NCBI RefSeq assembly: GCF_038502225.1
Contig: NC_091346.1
Coordinates: 10,949,362-11,013,361 of the forward strand
Direction: 5' to 3'
DNA: 64,000 bases
DNA from: Cherax quadricarinatus
Lineage: Eukaryota; Arthropoda; Malacostraca; Decapoda; Parastacidae
Shown in pieces: positions 10,639 through 20,680 of the stretch. Position 1 is the stretch's first letter. Each line of letters begins with the position of its first letter. The position numbers and the translations under genes are program-made. The notes below the pieces were generated by a model that was not told the origin of the DNA, did not search any database, and saw only the letters and a program-made list of their open reading frames with translations.

Positions 10639-13584
10639 TCACACCCACCCACATCCACTCATGTATTTATCCAACCTATTTTTAAAGCTACACAACGTTC
10701 TGGCCTCTATAACGGTACTTGGGAGTTTGTTCCACTCATCCACAACTCTATTACCAAACCAGTACTTTCCTATATCCTTCCTGAATCTGAATTTTTCCAA
10801 CTTAAAACCATTGCTGCGAGTCCTGTCTAGGCTAGATATTTTCAGCACACTATTTACATCCCCTTTATTTATTCCTGTCTTCCATTTATACACCTCAATC
10901 ATATCCCCCCTAATTCTTCGTCTTTCTAGAGAGTGCAGTTTCAGGGCCCTTAGTCTATCCTCATAGGGAAGGTTTCTGATACATGGGATCAACTTTGTCA
11001 TCCTCCTTTGTACATTTTCCAGAGAATTTATATCCATTCTGTAATACGGTGACCAAAACTGTGCAGCATAATCTAAATGAGGCCTAACCAAGGATGTATA
11101 GAGTTGAAGAACAACCTGAGGACTCCTATTATTTATGCTTCTTGATATGAAGCCAAGGATTCTATTAGCTTTATTGCGAACACTTATGCACTGTTGTCTT
11201 GGTTTCAGATTACTGCTAACCAGAACTCCTAAATCTTTTTCGCAATCCGTAATATTAAGATCTACATTATTTAGTTTATATGTGGCATGGTTATTGTCCT
11301 GTCCAACATTTAGAACTTTGCATTTGTCTATATTAAACTGCATCTGCCACTTCTCCGACCACTGCATCAGTCTATTCAAATCTTCCTGGAGTGCTCGAAT
11401 GTCCTCGTCAGAATGAATTCGACGGCCTATTTTGGTGTCATCGGCAAACTTGCCGATGTCGCTCTTTATGCCCTCATCTATGTCGTTTATGTAGATTGTG
11501 AACAGCAGGGGGCCCAACACTGACCCCTGTGGAACACCGCTCGTGACACTTCCCCACTCTGATTTCTCCCCATTTATGCAAACTCTCTGCTGCCTATTTG
11601 TCAACCATGCCTCTATCCAGGAAAAAATTTCTCCTCCTATTCCATGTGCTTTAATTTTCCTCAATAGTCTCTGATGTGGGACCCTGTCAAAAGCCTTACT
11701 GAAGTCCATATACACAATATCATATTCATTACCATGATCTACCTCCTCAAATACCTTAGTGAAAAAAGTTAATAAATTCGTAAGGCAGGAACGCCCCTTT
11801 GTAAAACCATGCTGAGATTCGTTGATTAATTTATGTTTTTCAAGGTGGCTACGAACTGCCTCGGCAATTATTGATTCCATAAATTTTCCCACTATGGAGG
11901 TTAGGCTTATTGGTCTATAGTTCGAAGCTAAGGACCTGTCACCTGTTTTGAAAATAGGTATCACATTTGCCATTTTCCACTTATCTGGCACCATGCCAGT
12001 TTGTAGTGATATGTTGAAAAGATTAGCCAAAGGGGTGCTAAGCTCCTCTTTACATTCCTTTAGAACCCTTGCATACAGTTCATCAGGGCCTGGGGATTTG
12101 TTAGGTTTTAATTTATCTATTTGCCTAAGGACCATGTCACTTGTGACCCTAATAGTGCACAGTTTATTATCGTCCTGTTCTACATAATTTATCATTACTG
12201 GAATATCGCTGGTATCCTCCTGTGTAAAAACTGAGAGGAAGTATGTGTTAAAAATTCTACACATTTCCTTATCACTGTCAGTGAGCTGACCCGAGGAACT
12301 TTTGAGTGGGCCTATCTTGTCCCTGATCTTACTTCTGTATACCTGAAAGAATCCTTTTGGGTTAGTCTTCGATTCTCTTGCAACTTTAACCTCATAATCT
12401 CTTTTTGCTTTTCTAATTCCCTTTTTTATTTCTCTCTTTAACTGAATATATCGATTTCTCAATTGCCCCTCTCCTCTTTTGATTTGCCTATATATGCCTC
12501 TCTTTTGACCAATCAGATATTTTAATCTATTGTTCATCCATTTAGGATCATTTTTGTTTGATCTGATTTCCCTATTTGGAACATAATTTGACTGAGCAGC
12601 TAGAACTATGCCCTGGAAAGCATCATATCGGCAACCATCACCACCTACCTGACCCTTAGTCAGGTCATTCCAGTTCAGCCCACCTAAGTAATTTTTCAGT
12701 CCTATGAAATCAGCCAAGCGAAAGTCAGGGACGGAGACTTGATTGCCATTATTAGGGGAATTCCATGATATATTAAAACTGAGTGATTTGTGATCACTTT
12801 CCCCAAGCTCATCATTAACCTCAAGATTATTAATTAGTGTTTCCCTACTGGCAAGAACCAAGTCAAGGAGGTTATTTCCCCTAGTTGGCTCTGTCACAAA
12901 CTGTTTTAAAAAACAATCCTGGATCGTATCAAGAAAGTCACCTGACTCTAAATTTCCTGTCAAATTGCTCCAGTCAATCTGTCTATAGTTGAAATCTCCC
13001 ATTAGCACAACATTTTCGTATGTAGATGCCTTCCGAATTTCGTCCCATAGAAGTTTACTGCACTCCCTATCAAGATTTGGGGCCCTGTAAATCACACCCA
13101 AAATTAGTTTTTCTCGGCCCTCGAGAAGCTGTAACCAAACAGATTCAGTGGCTGACGCTTCTAATTTAATATCTTGTCTAACACAACAATTTAAATTGTC
13201 TCTGACATACATCGCTACTCCACCACCTTTCCTGTTGACCCTGTCAGTGTGGAATAATTTATAGCCTTGTATGTGACATTCAGAGGGCATCTCTCTATCT
13301 TTCAGTTTGAGCCAGGTCTCTGTTATAGCAATAATATCTATGTTTCCTGCACTTGCAATTAATCTTAGCTCATCTATCTTATTTCTTACACTCCTGCTAT
13401 TAGTATAGTAAACCTTAAGGGAGCTAGTCCCTTGCTGCCCTCTGCTGTCCCCCTTTGTCTGCTGACCTGATCTATTGTCTTTATTTATAACTTCATGCTG
13501 AATGCCTTTTATACATTTACTGTTTCCAACCCAAGTGTTGCAACCTGCTTGTTTCCCACACACACCCATACCTCTATCTTCCAT
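10639..13584 (-). CDS. CR1 ORF2 protein: endonuclease and reverse transcriptase, apparently intact (981 aa)
   Basis: ORF2p nicks target DNA and primes reverse transcription on it. The N-terminal EEP/APE-like endonuclease covers residues of about 55-300, with YTNSRSVRNK, the ITETWL glutamate, GDFN near residue 196 and SDHK near 263. A basic linker follows. The RT domain has [24 protein letters not shown] (motif A), [12 protein letters not shown] and FADD near residue 713 (motif C). The C-terminal domain carries SLVRPHLDYAAQFWSPY and ends at the stop of 10,639-10,641. No frameshift is present. The start ATG overlaps the ORF1 stop as TGATG, which suggests coupled translation. Function is inferred from motifs only. 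Confidence 0.92.
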   Translation of the reverse strand: MEDRGMGVCGKQAGCNTWVGNSKCIKGIQHEVINKDNRSGQQTKGDSRGQQGTSSLKVYYTNSRSVRNKIDELRLIASAGNIDIIAITETWLKLKDREMPSECHIQGYKLFHTDRVNRKGGGVAMYVRDNLNCCVRQDIKLEASATESVWLQLLEGREKLILGVIYRAPNLDRECSKLLWDEIRKASTYENVVLMGDFNYRQIDWSNLTGNLESGDFLDTIQDCFLKQFVTEPTRGNNLLDLVLASRETLINNLEVNDELGESDHKSLSFNISWNSPNNGNQVSVPDFRLADFIGLKNYLGGLNWNDLTKGQVGGDGCRYDAFQGIVLAAQSNYVPNREIRSNKNDPKWMNNRLKYLIGQKRGIYRQIKRGEGQLRNRYIQLKREIKKGIRKAKRDYEVKVARESKTNPKGFFQVYRSKIRDKIGPLKSSSGQLTDSDKEMCRIFNTYFLSVFTQEDTSDIPVMINYVEQDDNKLCTIRVTSDMVLRQIDKLKPNKSPGPDELYARVLKECKEELSTPLANLFNISLQTGMVPDKWKMANVIPIFKTGDRSLASNYRPISLTSIVGKFMESIIAEAVRSHLEKHKLINESQHGFTKGRSCLTNLLTFFTKVFEEVDHGNEYDIVYMDFSKAFDRVPHQRLLRKIKAHGIGGEIFSWIEAWLTNRQQRVCINGEKSEWGSVTSGVPQGSVLGPLLFTIYINDIDEGIKSDIGKFADDTKIGRRIHSDEDIRALQEDLNRLMQWSEKWQMQFNIDKCKVLNVGQDNNHATYKLNNVDLNITDCEKDLGVLVSSNLKPRQQCISVRNKANRILGFISRSINNRSPQVVLQLYTSLVRPHLDYAAQFWSPYYRMDINSLENVQRRMTKLIPCIRNLPYEDRLRALKLHSLERRRIRGDMIEVYKWKTGINKGDVNSVLKISSLDRTRSNGFKLEKFRFRKDIGKYWFGNRVVDEWNKLPSTVIEARTLCSFKNRLDKYMSGCGWV

Positions 13585-14507
13585 CAGTTTAAAATCATAG
13601 GCATTTCACCAATGGCCTTCTCAATCGAGTCTGCAAGTGCTACCACCCCAGCCCCAGAGAGATGTACCCCATCCCTTGCATACATATCATGTTTGCCATA
13701 AAAGTTGTTCCAGTTGTCAATGAATGGGATTGCAAGTTCCTTGCAGTATCTGTCTAGCCAGCAATTTACACCAATTGCCCTAGACAACCATTCATTTCCT
13801 ACTCCCCTTCTAGGCAAGATGCTACATATGATTGGGATCCCTCCCTTAGACTTAATGAAATCTATAGCTGACCTGTACTTATCTAGCAGCTCTTCTCTCC
13901 TACCCTTCCCAATATCATTTCCACCAGCACTGAGACAGATAATGGGCTTGTTCCCATTACCTGACATGATATTATCCAGCCTGTTGACAATGTCCCCAAC
14001 ACCAGCTCCAGGGAAGCACACTCTATCTCTCATCTTCTTATTCCTATTACAAAAAGCACGGTCCATATATCTTACCTGAGAGTCACCAACCACAAGAATG
14101 CGCTTACCTCCATTAGCAGGGGCAGTAGTACCCTTACCTTCACTGGCCACTGAAGTACATTCATCCTGAAGAACAGAGAAGCGATTTCCTACCTTCAGAT
14201 CTTCACTCTTAACTTTCCTTACTCTGATGCGCCTTCCATTACTGTGAACCACTCGCCACTTGTAGCAGGTGTTGGACTGCACCTCACTGCTGGTAGCCGT
14301 TGCTACCTCCCCCACTACAGCCTCCTCACAGCGAGAGACAGACTGCACCTCACTTGAAGCCTCATTCCCCACAACTCCAGCCACCTCACACTCTCTCCCA
14401 GACCCATTGAGGTGGACCTTCAGCCTCCTAATCTCCTCCTGGAGAAGCAAGACCTCCTCCTTCAACTCTCCAACCTCAATTTTTAAAACACTGCAGAAGC
14501 AAGCCAT
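13584..14507 (-). CDS. CR1 ORF1 protein with SGNH/GDSL-type esterase domain, apparently intact (307 aa)
   Basis: ORF1 encodes a protein with a short N-terminal coiled-coil-like segment (LKEEVLLLQEEIRRLKVHL, residues of about 14-33), a low-complexity middle, and a C-terminal SGNH hydrolase-like domain from about residue 134. The conserved blocks are visible: VVGDSQVRYMD (block I serine), GGNDIG (block III) and DGVHLS (block V Asp and His). Esterase-type ORF1 proteins are known in CR1 elements; a role in RNP assembly or membrane association has been proposed for the class. The start at 14,507 is the first ATG. The TGA stop at 13,586-13,584 shares its A with the ORF2 start. Confidence 0.9.
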   Translation of the reverse strand: MACFCSVLKIEVGELKEEVLLLQEEIRRLKVHLNGSGRECEVAGVVGNEASSEVQSVSRCEEAVVGEVATATSSEVQSNTCYKWRVVHSNGRRIRVRKVKSEDLKVGNRFSVLQDECTSVASEGKGTTAPANGGKRILVVGDSQVRYMDRAFCNRNKKMRDRVCFPGAGVGDIVNRLDNIMSGNGNKPIICLSAGGNDIGKGRREELLDKYRSAIDFIKSKGGIPIICSILPRRGVGNEWLSRAIGVNCWLDRYCKELAIPFIDNWNNFYGKHDMYARDGVHLSGAGVVALADSIEKAIGEMPMILN

Positions 14508-14565
14508 GCTTTGTAACCGTCCACACTAATCCCCAAAGCAGCTCAGGGTCTGTGACCTCACGTGA

Positions 14566-14645
14566 CGACTGACCACTGACCACTGACGACTGACCACTGA
14601 CCACTGACGACTGACCACTGACCACTGACGACTGACCACTGACCA
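14566..14645. repeat. 21-bp tandem repeat upstream of CR1 ORF1
   Basis: About four units of GACTGACCACTGACCACTGAC lie between the CR1 5' UTR and the 15-bp minisatellite. A comparable 20-22-bp tandem repeat precedes ORF1 in the other CR1 copy at 40.6 kb. It is therefore probably part of the element's 5' region rather than of the host array, possibly a promoter repeat. That role is inference. Confidence 0.75.
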
Positions 14646-14646
14646 C

Positions 14647-15682
14647 ATGGCCACTACCATCATCTCCACTACTATCATGGCCACTACCATCATCCCCACT
14701 ACCATCATAGCCACTACCATCATCTTCACTACTATCATGGCCACTATCATCATGACCACTACCATCATCTCCACTACCATCATGGCCACTACCATCATCT
14801 ACACTACCATCATGGCCACTACCATCATCTCGAATACCATCATGGCCACTACCATCATCTCCACTACCACTATGACCACTACCATCATCTCCACTACCAT
14901 CATTGCCACTACCATCATCTTCACTACCATCATGGCTACTACCATCATCACCATCATCTCCACTACCATCATGGCCTCTACCATCATCTCCAATACCATC
15001 ATGGCCACTACCATCATCTTCACTACCATCATGGTCACTACCATTATCTCCACTACCACAATGACCACTACCATCATCTCCACTACCATCATGGCCACTA
15101 CCATCATCTCCACTACCATTATGGCCACTAACATCATCTTCACTACCATCATGGTCACTACCATCATCTCCACTACCATCATGGCCACTACCATCATCTC
15201 CACTACCATCATGGCCACCACCATCATCTTCACCACCATCTTGGCCACTACCATCATGACCACTACCATCATCTCCACTACCATCTTGGCCACTACCAAC
15301 ATCTACACTACCATCATGGCCACTACCATCATCTCGAATACCATCATGGCCACTACCATCATCTCCACTACCACTATGACCACTACCATCATCTCCACTA
15401 CCATCATGGCCACTACCATCATCTTCACTACCATCATGGCTACTACCATCATCTTCACTACCATCATGACCACTACCATCATCTTCACTACCATCATGGC
15501 TACTACCATCATCTACACTACCATCATGGCCTCTACCATCATCTCCAATACCATCATGGTCACTACCATCATCTTCACTACCATCATGGTCACTACCATC
15601 ATCTCCACTACCACAATGATCACTACCATCATCTCCACTACCATCATGGCCACTACCATCATCTCCACTACCATCATGGCCA
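14647..15682. repeat. 15-bp minisatellite, right block (about 69 units)
   Basis: The same 15-base unit as at 9275-10,469 continues here in the same orientation. The units are much more varied (TCTTCACTA, TCTACACTA, TCGAATACC, TTGGCCACT). The array ends at CACAGGGAAGAG. Long minus-strand frames ([10 protein letters not shown] repeats) continuing to about 16,050 are repeat translations, not genes. Confidence 0.95.
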
Positions 15683-16203
15683 CAGGGAAGAGAGGAAGAA
15701 TGAAGAGTGAGCAAGTTAGGGTGTAAAAGACATTCTGGCTCCACTAGAGCCAGTGGCGGCCCAGTGGGTGAGACTCGATTAAGTGAAGCAAAATGCGGGA
15801 GAGGGAGCATACAGGTCGACAATAAAGAAGGAATTGAGAAACGCAAGGAGGGGCAAGGCGAAAAGGATAAGAGAAGACACTGGATTGTGAAATTTAGAGA
15901 GGAAAGAATGAGGATGATATATCGACGGATAATAATGAGAGAAAGAGAATAGAAGAAAATTGAGGTAAGAAAGGAGAAATTGAAGTGAGATGGTAAATTA
16001 TGAGAACAATAATGGCGTTGGTGGCAGGAGGAAGACAGAAGAAGTAACATATGCGAGGGATTGAAAAATACAATAAAGAGGGAAATTGTGAGATATGAAT
16101 ATTAAGTGGGACATTCTGACACTTGGCGAATATAAACTGTGACAGTGTCAGTCTGGGTGAATACTGAGACTAACATTTTCACAGAAGATGAATGTTAAAT
16201 CTG
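15683..16203. other. Unassigned purine-rich DNA
   Basis: The plus strand is rich in A and G, with short AGAGGAAAG-type runs. I see no coding motif and no convincing repeat larger than a few bases. Confidence 0.5.
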
Positions 16204-16835
16204 GCGGTCTCACAGTAGGTGAACTTTGAGTGGAACATTCCAACATAGGGTGAAAGTTGAGAGAAACATTCCAACATAGGGTGAAAGTCGAGAGAAACAT
16301 TCGTACTCTGGGTGAAAGTCGAGAGAGACTTTCGTACTCTGGGTGAAAGTCGAGAGAGACATTCGTACTGTGGGTGAAAGTCGAAAGACACATTCGTACT
16401 CATGAAGAAAGTTGAGAGAGACATTCGTACTCTGGACGAAAGTACAGACACACATTCGTACTCTGGGTGAAAGTTGAGAGAGACATTCGTACTCTGAGGG
16501 AAAGTCGAGAGAGACATTCGTACTCATGAAGAAAGTTGAGATATTCGTACTCTGGATGAAAGTACAGAGACACATTCGTACTCTGGACGAAAGTTGAGAG
16601 AGACATTCATACTCTGGGTGAAAGTTGAGAGAGACATTCATACTCTGGGTGAAAGTTGAGAGAGACATTCATACTCTGGGTGAAAGTTGAGAGAGACATT
16701 CATACTCTGGGTGAAAGTTGAGAGAGACATTCATACTCTGGGTGAAAGTTGAGAGAGACATTCATACTCTGGGTGAAAGTTGAGAAAGAAATTCGTACTC
16801 TGGATGAAAGTTGAGCACGACATTCAAAGAATAAC
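16204..16835. repeat. 31-bp minisatellite (about 20 units)
   Basis: The unit is GGGTGAAAGTTGAGAGAGAC plus ATTCATACTCT. The right half (16,610-16,800) is nearly homogeneous and the left half is diverged. A variant unit, CATGAAGAAAGTTGAGA, occurs twice at about 16,398 and 16,522 within a longer duplicated block. Frames across it translate to spurious STFTQSTNVSL-type repeats. Confidence 0.9.
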
Positions 16836-18135
16836 TAAAGTGTAATGAACACTTGTCAGTTGTCAATAATAACTCACACAGAGACAAAAACTAAAAAGAT
16901 TAATTGTAAATATCGGCCTCTTGCTAGTATACTCTTCAATAGATACGCAGATGAAAGGAGAACATGAATTTATGGGAAGGTTGAGACTCTCAAACTTGCA
17001 GATAAACATAGATTGTCTGATCAACACGTGAGAAGACAGGTCATGGAGAATCATGAAAGGTCATGAGGTAAAGCTTAAAATTTGGTAGGAAATACGTCTG
17101 TGCCATGTAATCCCTGATGTTGAGCTGGCGATCTTTATTAGGTTGGGTGCTGGTATATACTTCTTGGTGGCGAATTTTGAAATGACGTCAGATTTCCATT
17201 TTCCCTGTGAGATGTTAAAAGTAAGGGTGGTAGCTATGAGAGCAATTTCTGTGATTATGAATTTTTAGCTTCAGTGTGATTTGTGTTTGATGGCGGCAAC
17301 TTTCCAATCAATACTGTGATTGCTGTTGCTAACATGTTGGAAAACGGCTGAACTCTCCTGTCCAAAGCCCTTTGGTATTCGATAAATACTTGGTAGCAGT
17401 CTTTGCATGGTATCTGGTAGTTTAATATGTTTATTATGCACCCCATACCCATCCTGTGGGCGGTAGTCAAAAGATTACAGTATCTGGTATCTAGTAGACT
17501 GGTTTGTGTTTTTTGGAAAAAATATTTCCCAGTTGGTTACTTTGTTGAAACGATTGATTGTACTTTCTTAATACAATCAATCAATTTGTTGATGGAGTGG
17601 AGCTTTTGCGAACTGAGGTTTTGTAACAGATGATATTGGGAAGGTGCCGCAAAATAATAGAATCTGCCCTCAGTTACCACCCCAAATTTCAACATCTCAC
17701 AATTCGCCTTAAAGAAGTATGTATCAAGAGTAATCCTAATACAGAGCGTCAGTACAAGTTTACAACTCACATGACACAGACAAACCTCCTACCTAAATGT
17801 TAAGTTTTACCTCATTAAGTTAAAAACACTTATAATAGATGAAATAATTAATATAAAGTACTTAAACAATTTAAACAAAACTAATAGAATTTAAAGTCGA
17901 AAATATTAAAGCTTCGTCCATATAAACAAAACTAAAAGTGTATGAATGAAAATATTAATTAGTAAATCTCTGAACATATAGAAAAAATAATTGATGTGAA
18001 TAATAAATAAAATAGCAGGAAAATATTGTAAAGTACAATAAATATTATAGTAGTAAAATGACTTCAAAATGTATTAAAATATTGGCTTAAGATTGTGATA
18101 AAGAAAAGGAAATATAAAACTTTGCATATGCAGGA
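16836..18135. other. Unassigned AT-rich DNA
   Basis: No ORF with recognisable motifs and no tandem repeat was seen. From about 17,800 the sequence becomes strongly A/T rich. Confidence 0.5.
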
Positions 18136-18167
18136 TTTTTTTTTTTTTTTTTGGGGGGGGGGGGGGG
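18136..18167. repeat. Adjacent T17 and G15 homopolymers
   Basis: A run of 17 T is followed directly by 15 G. Both are error-prone in sequencing, so the exact counts should not be trusted. Confidence 0.9.
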
Positions 18168-18212
18168 ATTGGTGAAATTATACTATATTTATAAAGATAC
18201 GAAATCCCAAGG

Positions 18213-18360
18213 AATTTGTTAAGTTATACCATGAATTAAGGAAAGATCCTGGACTTCACGTTACGAAACAAAGTAAATGTGATAGTAATTATGGACAAGG
18301 TAGATTATAGTGGAAAAATGAACTTATTGTTAGAAGACGGAGGAACTAACGTGCCCCTTA
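18213..18360 (+). repeat. Single arm of the foldback element found at 20.17-20.53 kb
   Basis: About 148 bases starting ATTTGTTAAGTTATACCATG and ending GGAACTAACGTGCC match the right arm of the palindromic element at 20,387-20,533 with scattered substitutions. The left arm is absent here. It directly precedes the 19-bp minisatellite. Confidence 0.8.
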
Positions 18361-18401
18361 ATGATTTGTCTCGTTATCTTGAGTATAGACACTGATGACT
18401 G

Positions 18402-18610
18402 CTCGGGGTTGTTCAAACTGCTCGGGGTTGTTCAAACTGCTCGGGGTTGTTCAAACTGCTCGGGGTTGTTCAAACTGCTCGGGGTTGTTCAAACTGCTCG
18501 GGGTTGTTCAAACTGCTCGGGGTTGTTCAAACTGCTCGGGGTTGTTCAAACTGCTCGGGGTTGTTCAAACTGCTCGGGGTTGTTCAAACTGCTCGGGGTT
18601 GTTCAAACTG
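18402..18610. repeat. 19-bp minisatellite, 11 essentially identical copies
   Basis: The unit CTCGGGGTTGTTCAAACTG repeats exactly 11 times over 209 bases without visible variation. That implies very recent expansion or copy-number homogenisation. Open frames in it are repeat artefacts. Confidence 0.97.
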
Positions 18611-18667
18611 CCTTTCATTTGTACACTACGAGATATAACTACTTTTATCTCTAAACTTGGGGTCGGA

Positions 18668-18856
18668 GTAAACTTCTCGTACATATACACACATGTAAAC
18701 TTCTCGTACATGTACACAGATGTAAACTTCTCGTACATATACACAGATGTAAACTTCTCGTACATGTACACAGATGTAAACTTCTCGTACATATACACAC
18801 ATGTAAACTTCTCGTTCATATACACACATGTAAACTTCTCGTACATATACACAGAT
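18668..18856. repeat. 27-bp minisatellite, 7 copies
   Basis: The unit GTAAACTTCTCGTACATATA plus CACACAT repeats seven times. Alternating CATATAC/CATGTAC and ACACAT/ACAGAT variants suggest a 54-bp higher-order unit. It lies 57 bases after the 19-bp array. Confidence 0.95.
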
Positions 18857-18974
18857 GTAAACTCATCTTGACGTATTTATAAATTAGAAATGAATGGTAT
18901 TTTTGCAAGATTATTATATAAGTCAAGTTGGTAGTTTTAACATTTATTTTATGTTAAAGTTGAGTTTTTGGAAA

Positions 18975-19095
18975 TTGTTTGAACACAATATATTTGAAAA
19001 AATGTTCGAACACATTTTTGAGAAAATATTCGAACACAACATTTTTTAAAGAATGTTCGAACACAACATTTTTGAAAAATGTACGAATACATTTT
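18975..19095. repeat. Degenerate repeat of about 33-38 bp
   Basis: Four diverged units share the motif GTTCGAACACAACATTTTTGA. The GTTCGAAC core is palindromic. Confidence 0.65.
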
Positions 19096-19227
19096 CATAA
19101 GATAATGCTAAAATCATAACTAATAAAAATTTATTTTGGTGGCAGACAAGAATGTAAACTCTTTTATGAGAAAATAAACTGAATAATACCAAAAATTTTA
19201 TATAATATGAAACAAGAAGCAAATCGC

Positions 19228-19578
19228 CCAAAAATATACTATGGTATAATTAGCAACAGAAAAAATATACTGTAGTATAATTAACAACAGAAAAAATATG
19301 CTATGGTATAATTAGCAACAGAAAAAAATATGCTATGATATAATTAACAACAGAAAAAATATGCTATGGTATAATTAGCAACAGAAAAAATATACTATGG
19401 TATAATTAACAACAGAGAAAAATACTATTGTATAATTAACAACAGAAAAATATACTATAGTATAATTAATAACAGAAAAAATATACTATGATATAATTAA
19501 CAACAGAAAAAATATGCTATGGTATAATTAGCAACAGAAAAAATATACTATGGTATAATTAACAACAGAAAAATCACA
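19228..19578. repeat. AT-rich minisatellite of about 32-33 bp, 10-11 copies
   Basis: The units read AATATACTATGGTATAATTA followed by GCAACAGAAAA, with TATGCTATGG and AACAACAG variants. Length varies by one or two bases through the A run. Confidence 0.9.
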
Positions 19579-20169
19579 GTAAAAAAAAATCCTAATCACT
19601 GAATATATACACAGATAAACTTCTCTCAGCACATTAATGCCGCAAGTTAACTTTAATAATTATTTTTGGTACAAAAATATGCTCGTCTGGTGTGAAATGT
19701 TTACATGCAGCATTAATATACCACAATGTTGTGGAAAAGCTTTAAGCTCCATTAACCAACCTTGTTCTAACACTTCTGGTAATATTTCTGACTCTGTCGT
19801 CTTGGGAAAAGCGAAGAAAACTGTATAGACTGTTTAAAATAAAGGAAATGAATTTCTAGGACATCTTCTGCCAGTCTATTTGCATTAAATGTATTAATGA
19901 TTTCAGTAAACGGGGATAAACAACGTATGAAATATCATAGATACTTTTATATAGTGTAATTGTATTGAAGCTCATGTTATGATTTAAGATTATGTTAAAA
20001 GATAAACTAGTGTGGACGGGGCAGAAGACGCTGACCTGTTACTGCTGGCAACAGCTGGTGGGAGAAATGGAGTGAAGAAGATGGAAACCAAAAGAGAGGA
20101 GAGAGAAATACAAGTTGGATAAGTATGAATGTTCATGTGATCCACTGGCAGTACCAATAAGAAGGAGCT
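19579..20169. other. Unassigned DNA
   Basis: No gene or repeat was recognised. The short open frames here carry no family motif. Confidence 0.5.
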
Positions 20170-20533
20170 TTAAGAGGCACGTAAGTTCCCCCGTCTTCTA
20201 ATTATATGTTCATTTTCTCCACTATAATCTACCTTGTTCATAATTACTATCGCATTTGCTCTGTCTGTTTCGTAAGATGAAGTCCAGGATCTTCCTTTAA
20301 TTCATGGTATTACTTTCATGGTATAAATTTGATGACAATTGTGTTGTAACACATTTGAGTTGTAACATAATTGTCCTCAAAGATTTGTTAAGTTATACCA
20401 TGAATTTAGGAAAGATCCTGGACTTCACCTTACGAAACAGACAAAGCAAATATGTTAGTAATTATTGACAAGGTAGATTATAGTGGAAAACCCAACATGT
20501 ATTAGAAGACGGAGGAACTTACGTGCCTCTTAA
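20170..20533. mobile_element. Palindromic foldback (MITE-like) element, about 364 bp
   Basis: The left end TTAAGAGGCACGTAAGTTCC is the reverse complement of the right end. The complementarity continues through arms of about 145 bases and, less perfectly, through most of the central 75 bases, so nearly the whole element can fold back. No coding capacity is present. A solo arm occurs at 18,213-18,360. Ends beginning TTAA and the lack of an ORF suggest a non-autonomous DNA transposon or foldback element; the superfamily cannot be assigned. No clear target-site duplication was identified. Confidence 0.75.
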
Positions 20534-20680
20534 GGAGGAGAGGAAAGTATTTTGAGAATAATTCCCACTTACAGTGAAGGAAGGAATCATTAATGACTGC
20601 CACCCCATAATCTATGGAAAGTTATAGGAATTTTGAGATAGGTGAGAGAACTCTCTAGAAGACTAGAGAAAATGATAGTC

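Larger units (their letters stand above)
10470..14646 (-). mobile_element. Intact CR1-type LINE inserted in the 15-bp minisatellite
   Basis: A complete-looking CR1 element on the minus strand has a 21-bp tandem repeat (14,566-14,645), a short 5' UTR, ORF1, ORF2, a 3' UTR and octamer-type tail sequence (AAGAACATAAGAACGAAGG on the plus strand from 10,470). Both ORFs are open with all key motifs. The element splits one minisatellite into two blocks. Any target-site duplication is hidden because both flanks are the same repeat. It appears to be the youngest and most complete autonomous LINE in the window. Confidence 0.9.

Noticed and set aside
14476..16050. 524-aa minus-strand frame with [10 protein letters not shown] repeats, resembling an acidic secreted repeat protein
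   Set aside because: The repeat part is the same 15-bp minisatellite and the ends run into CR1 5' sequence and non-coding DNA. Its N-terminal hydrophobic stretch is not supported by a promoter, splice sites or homology.
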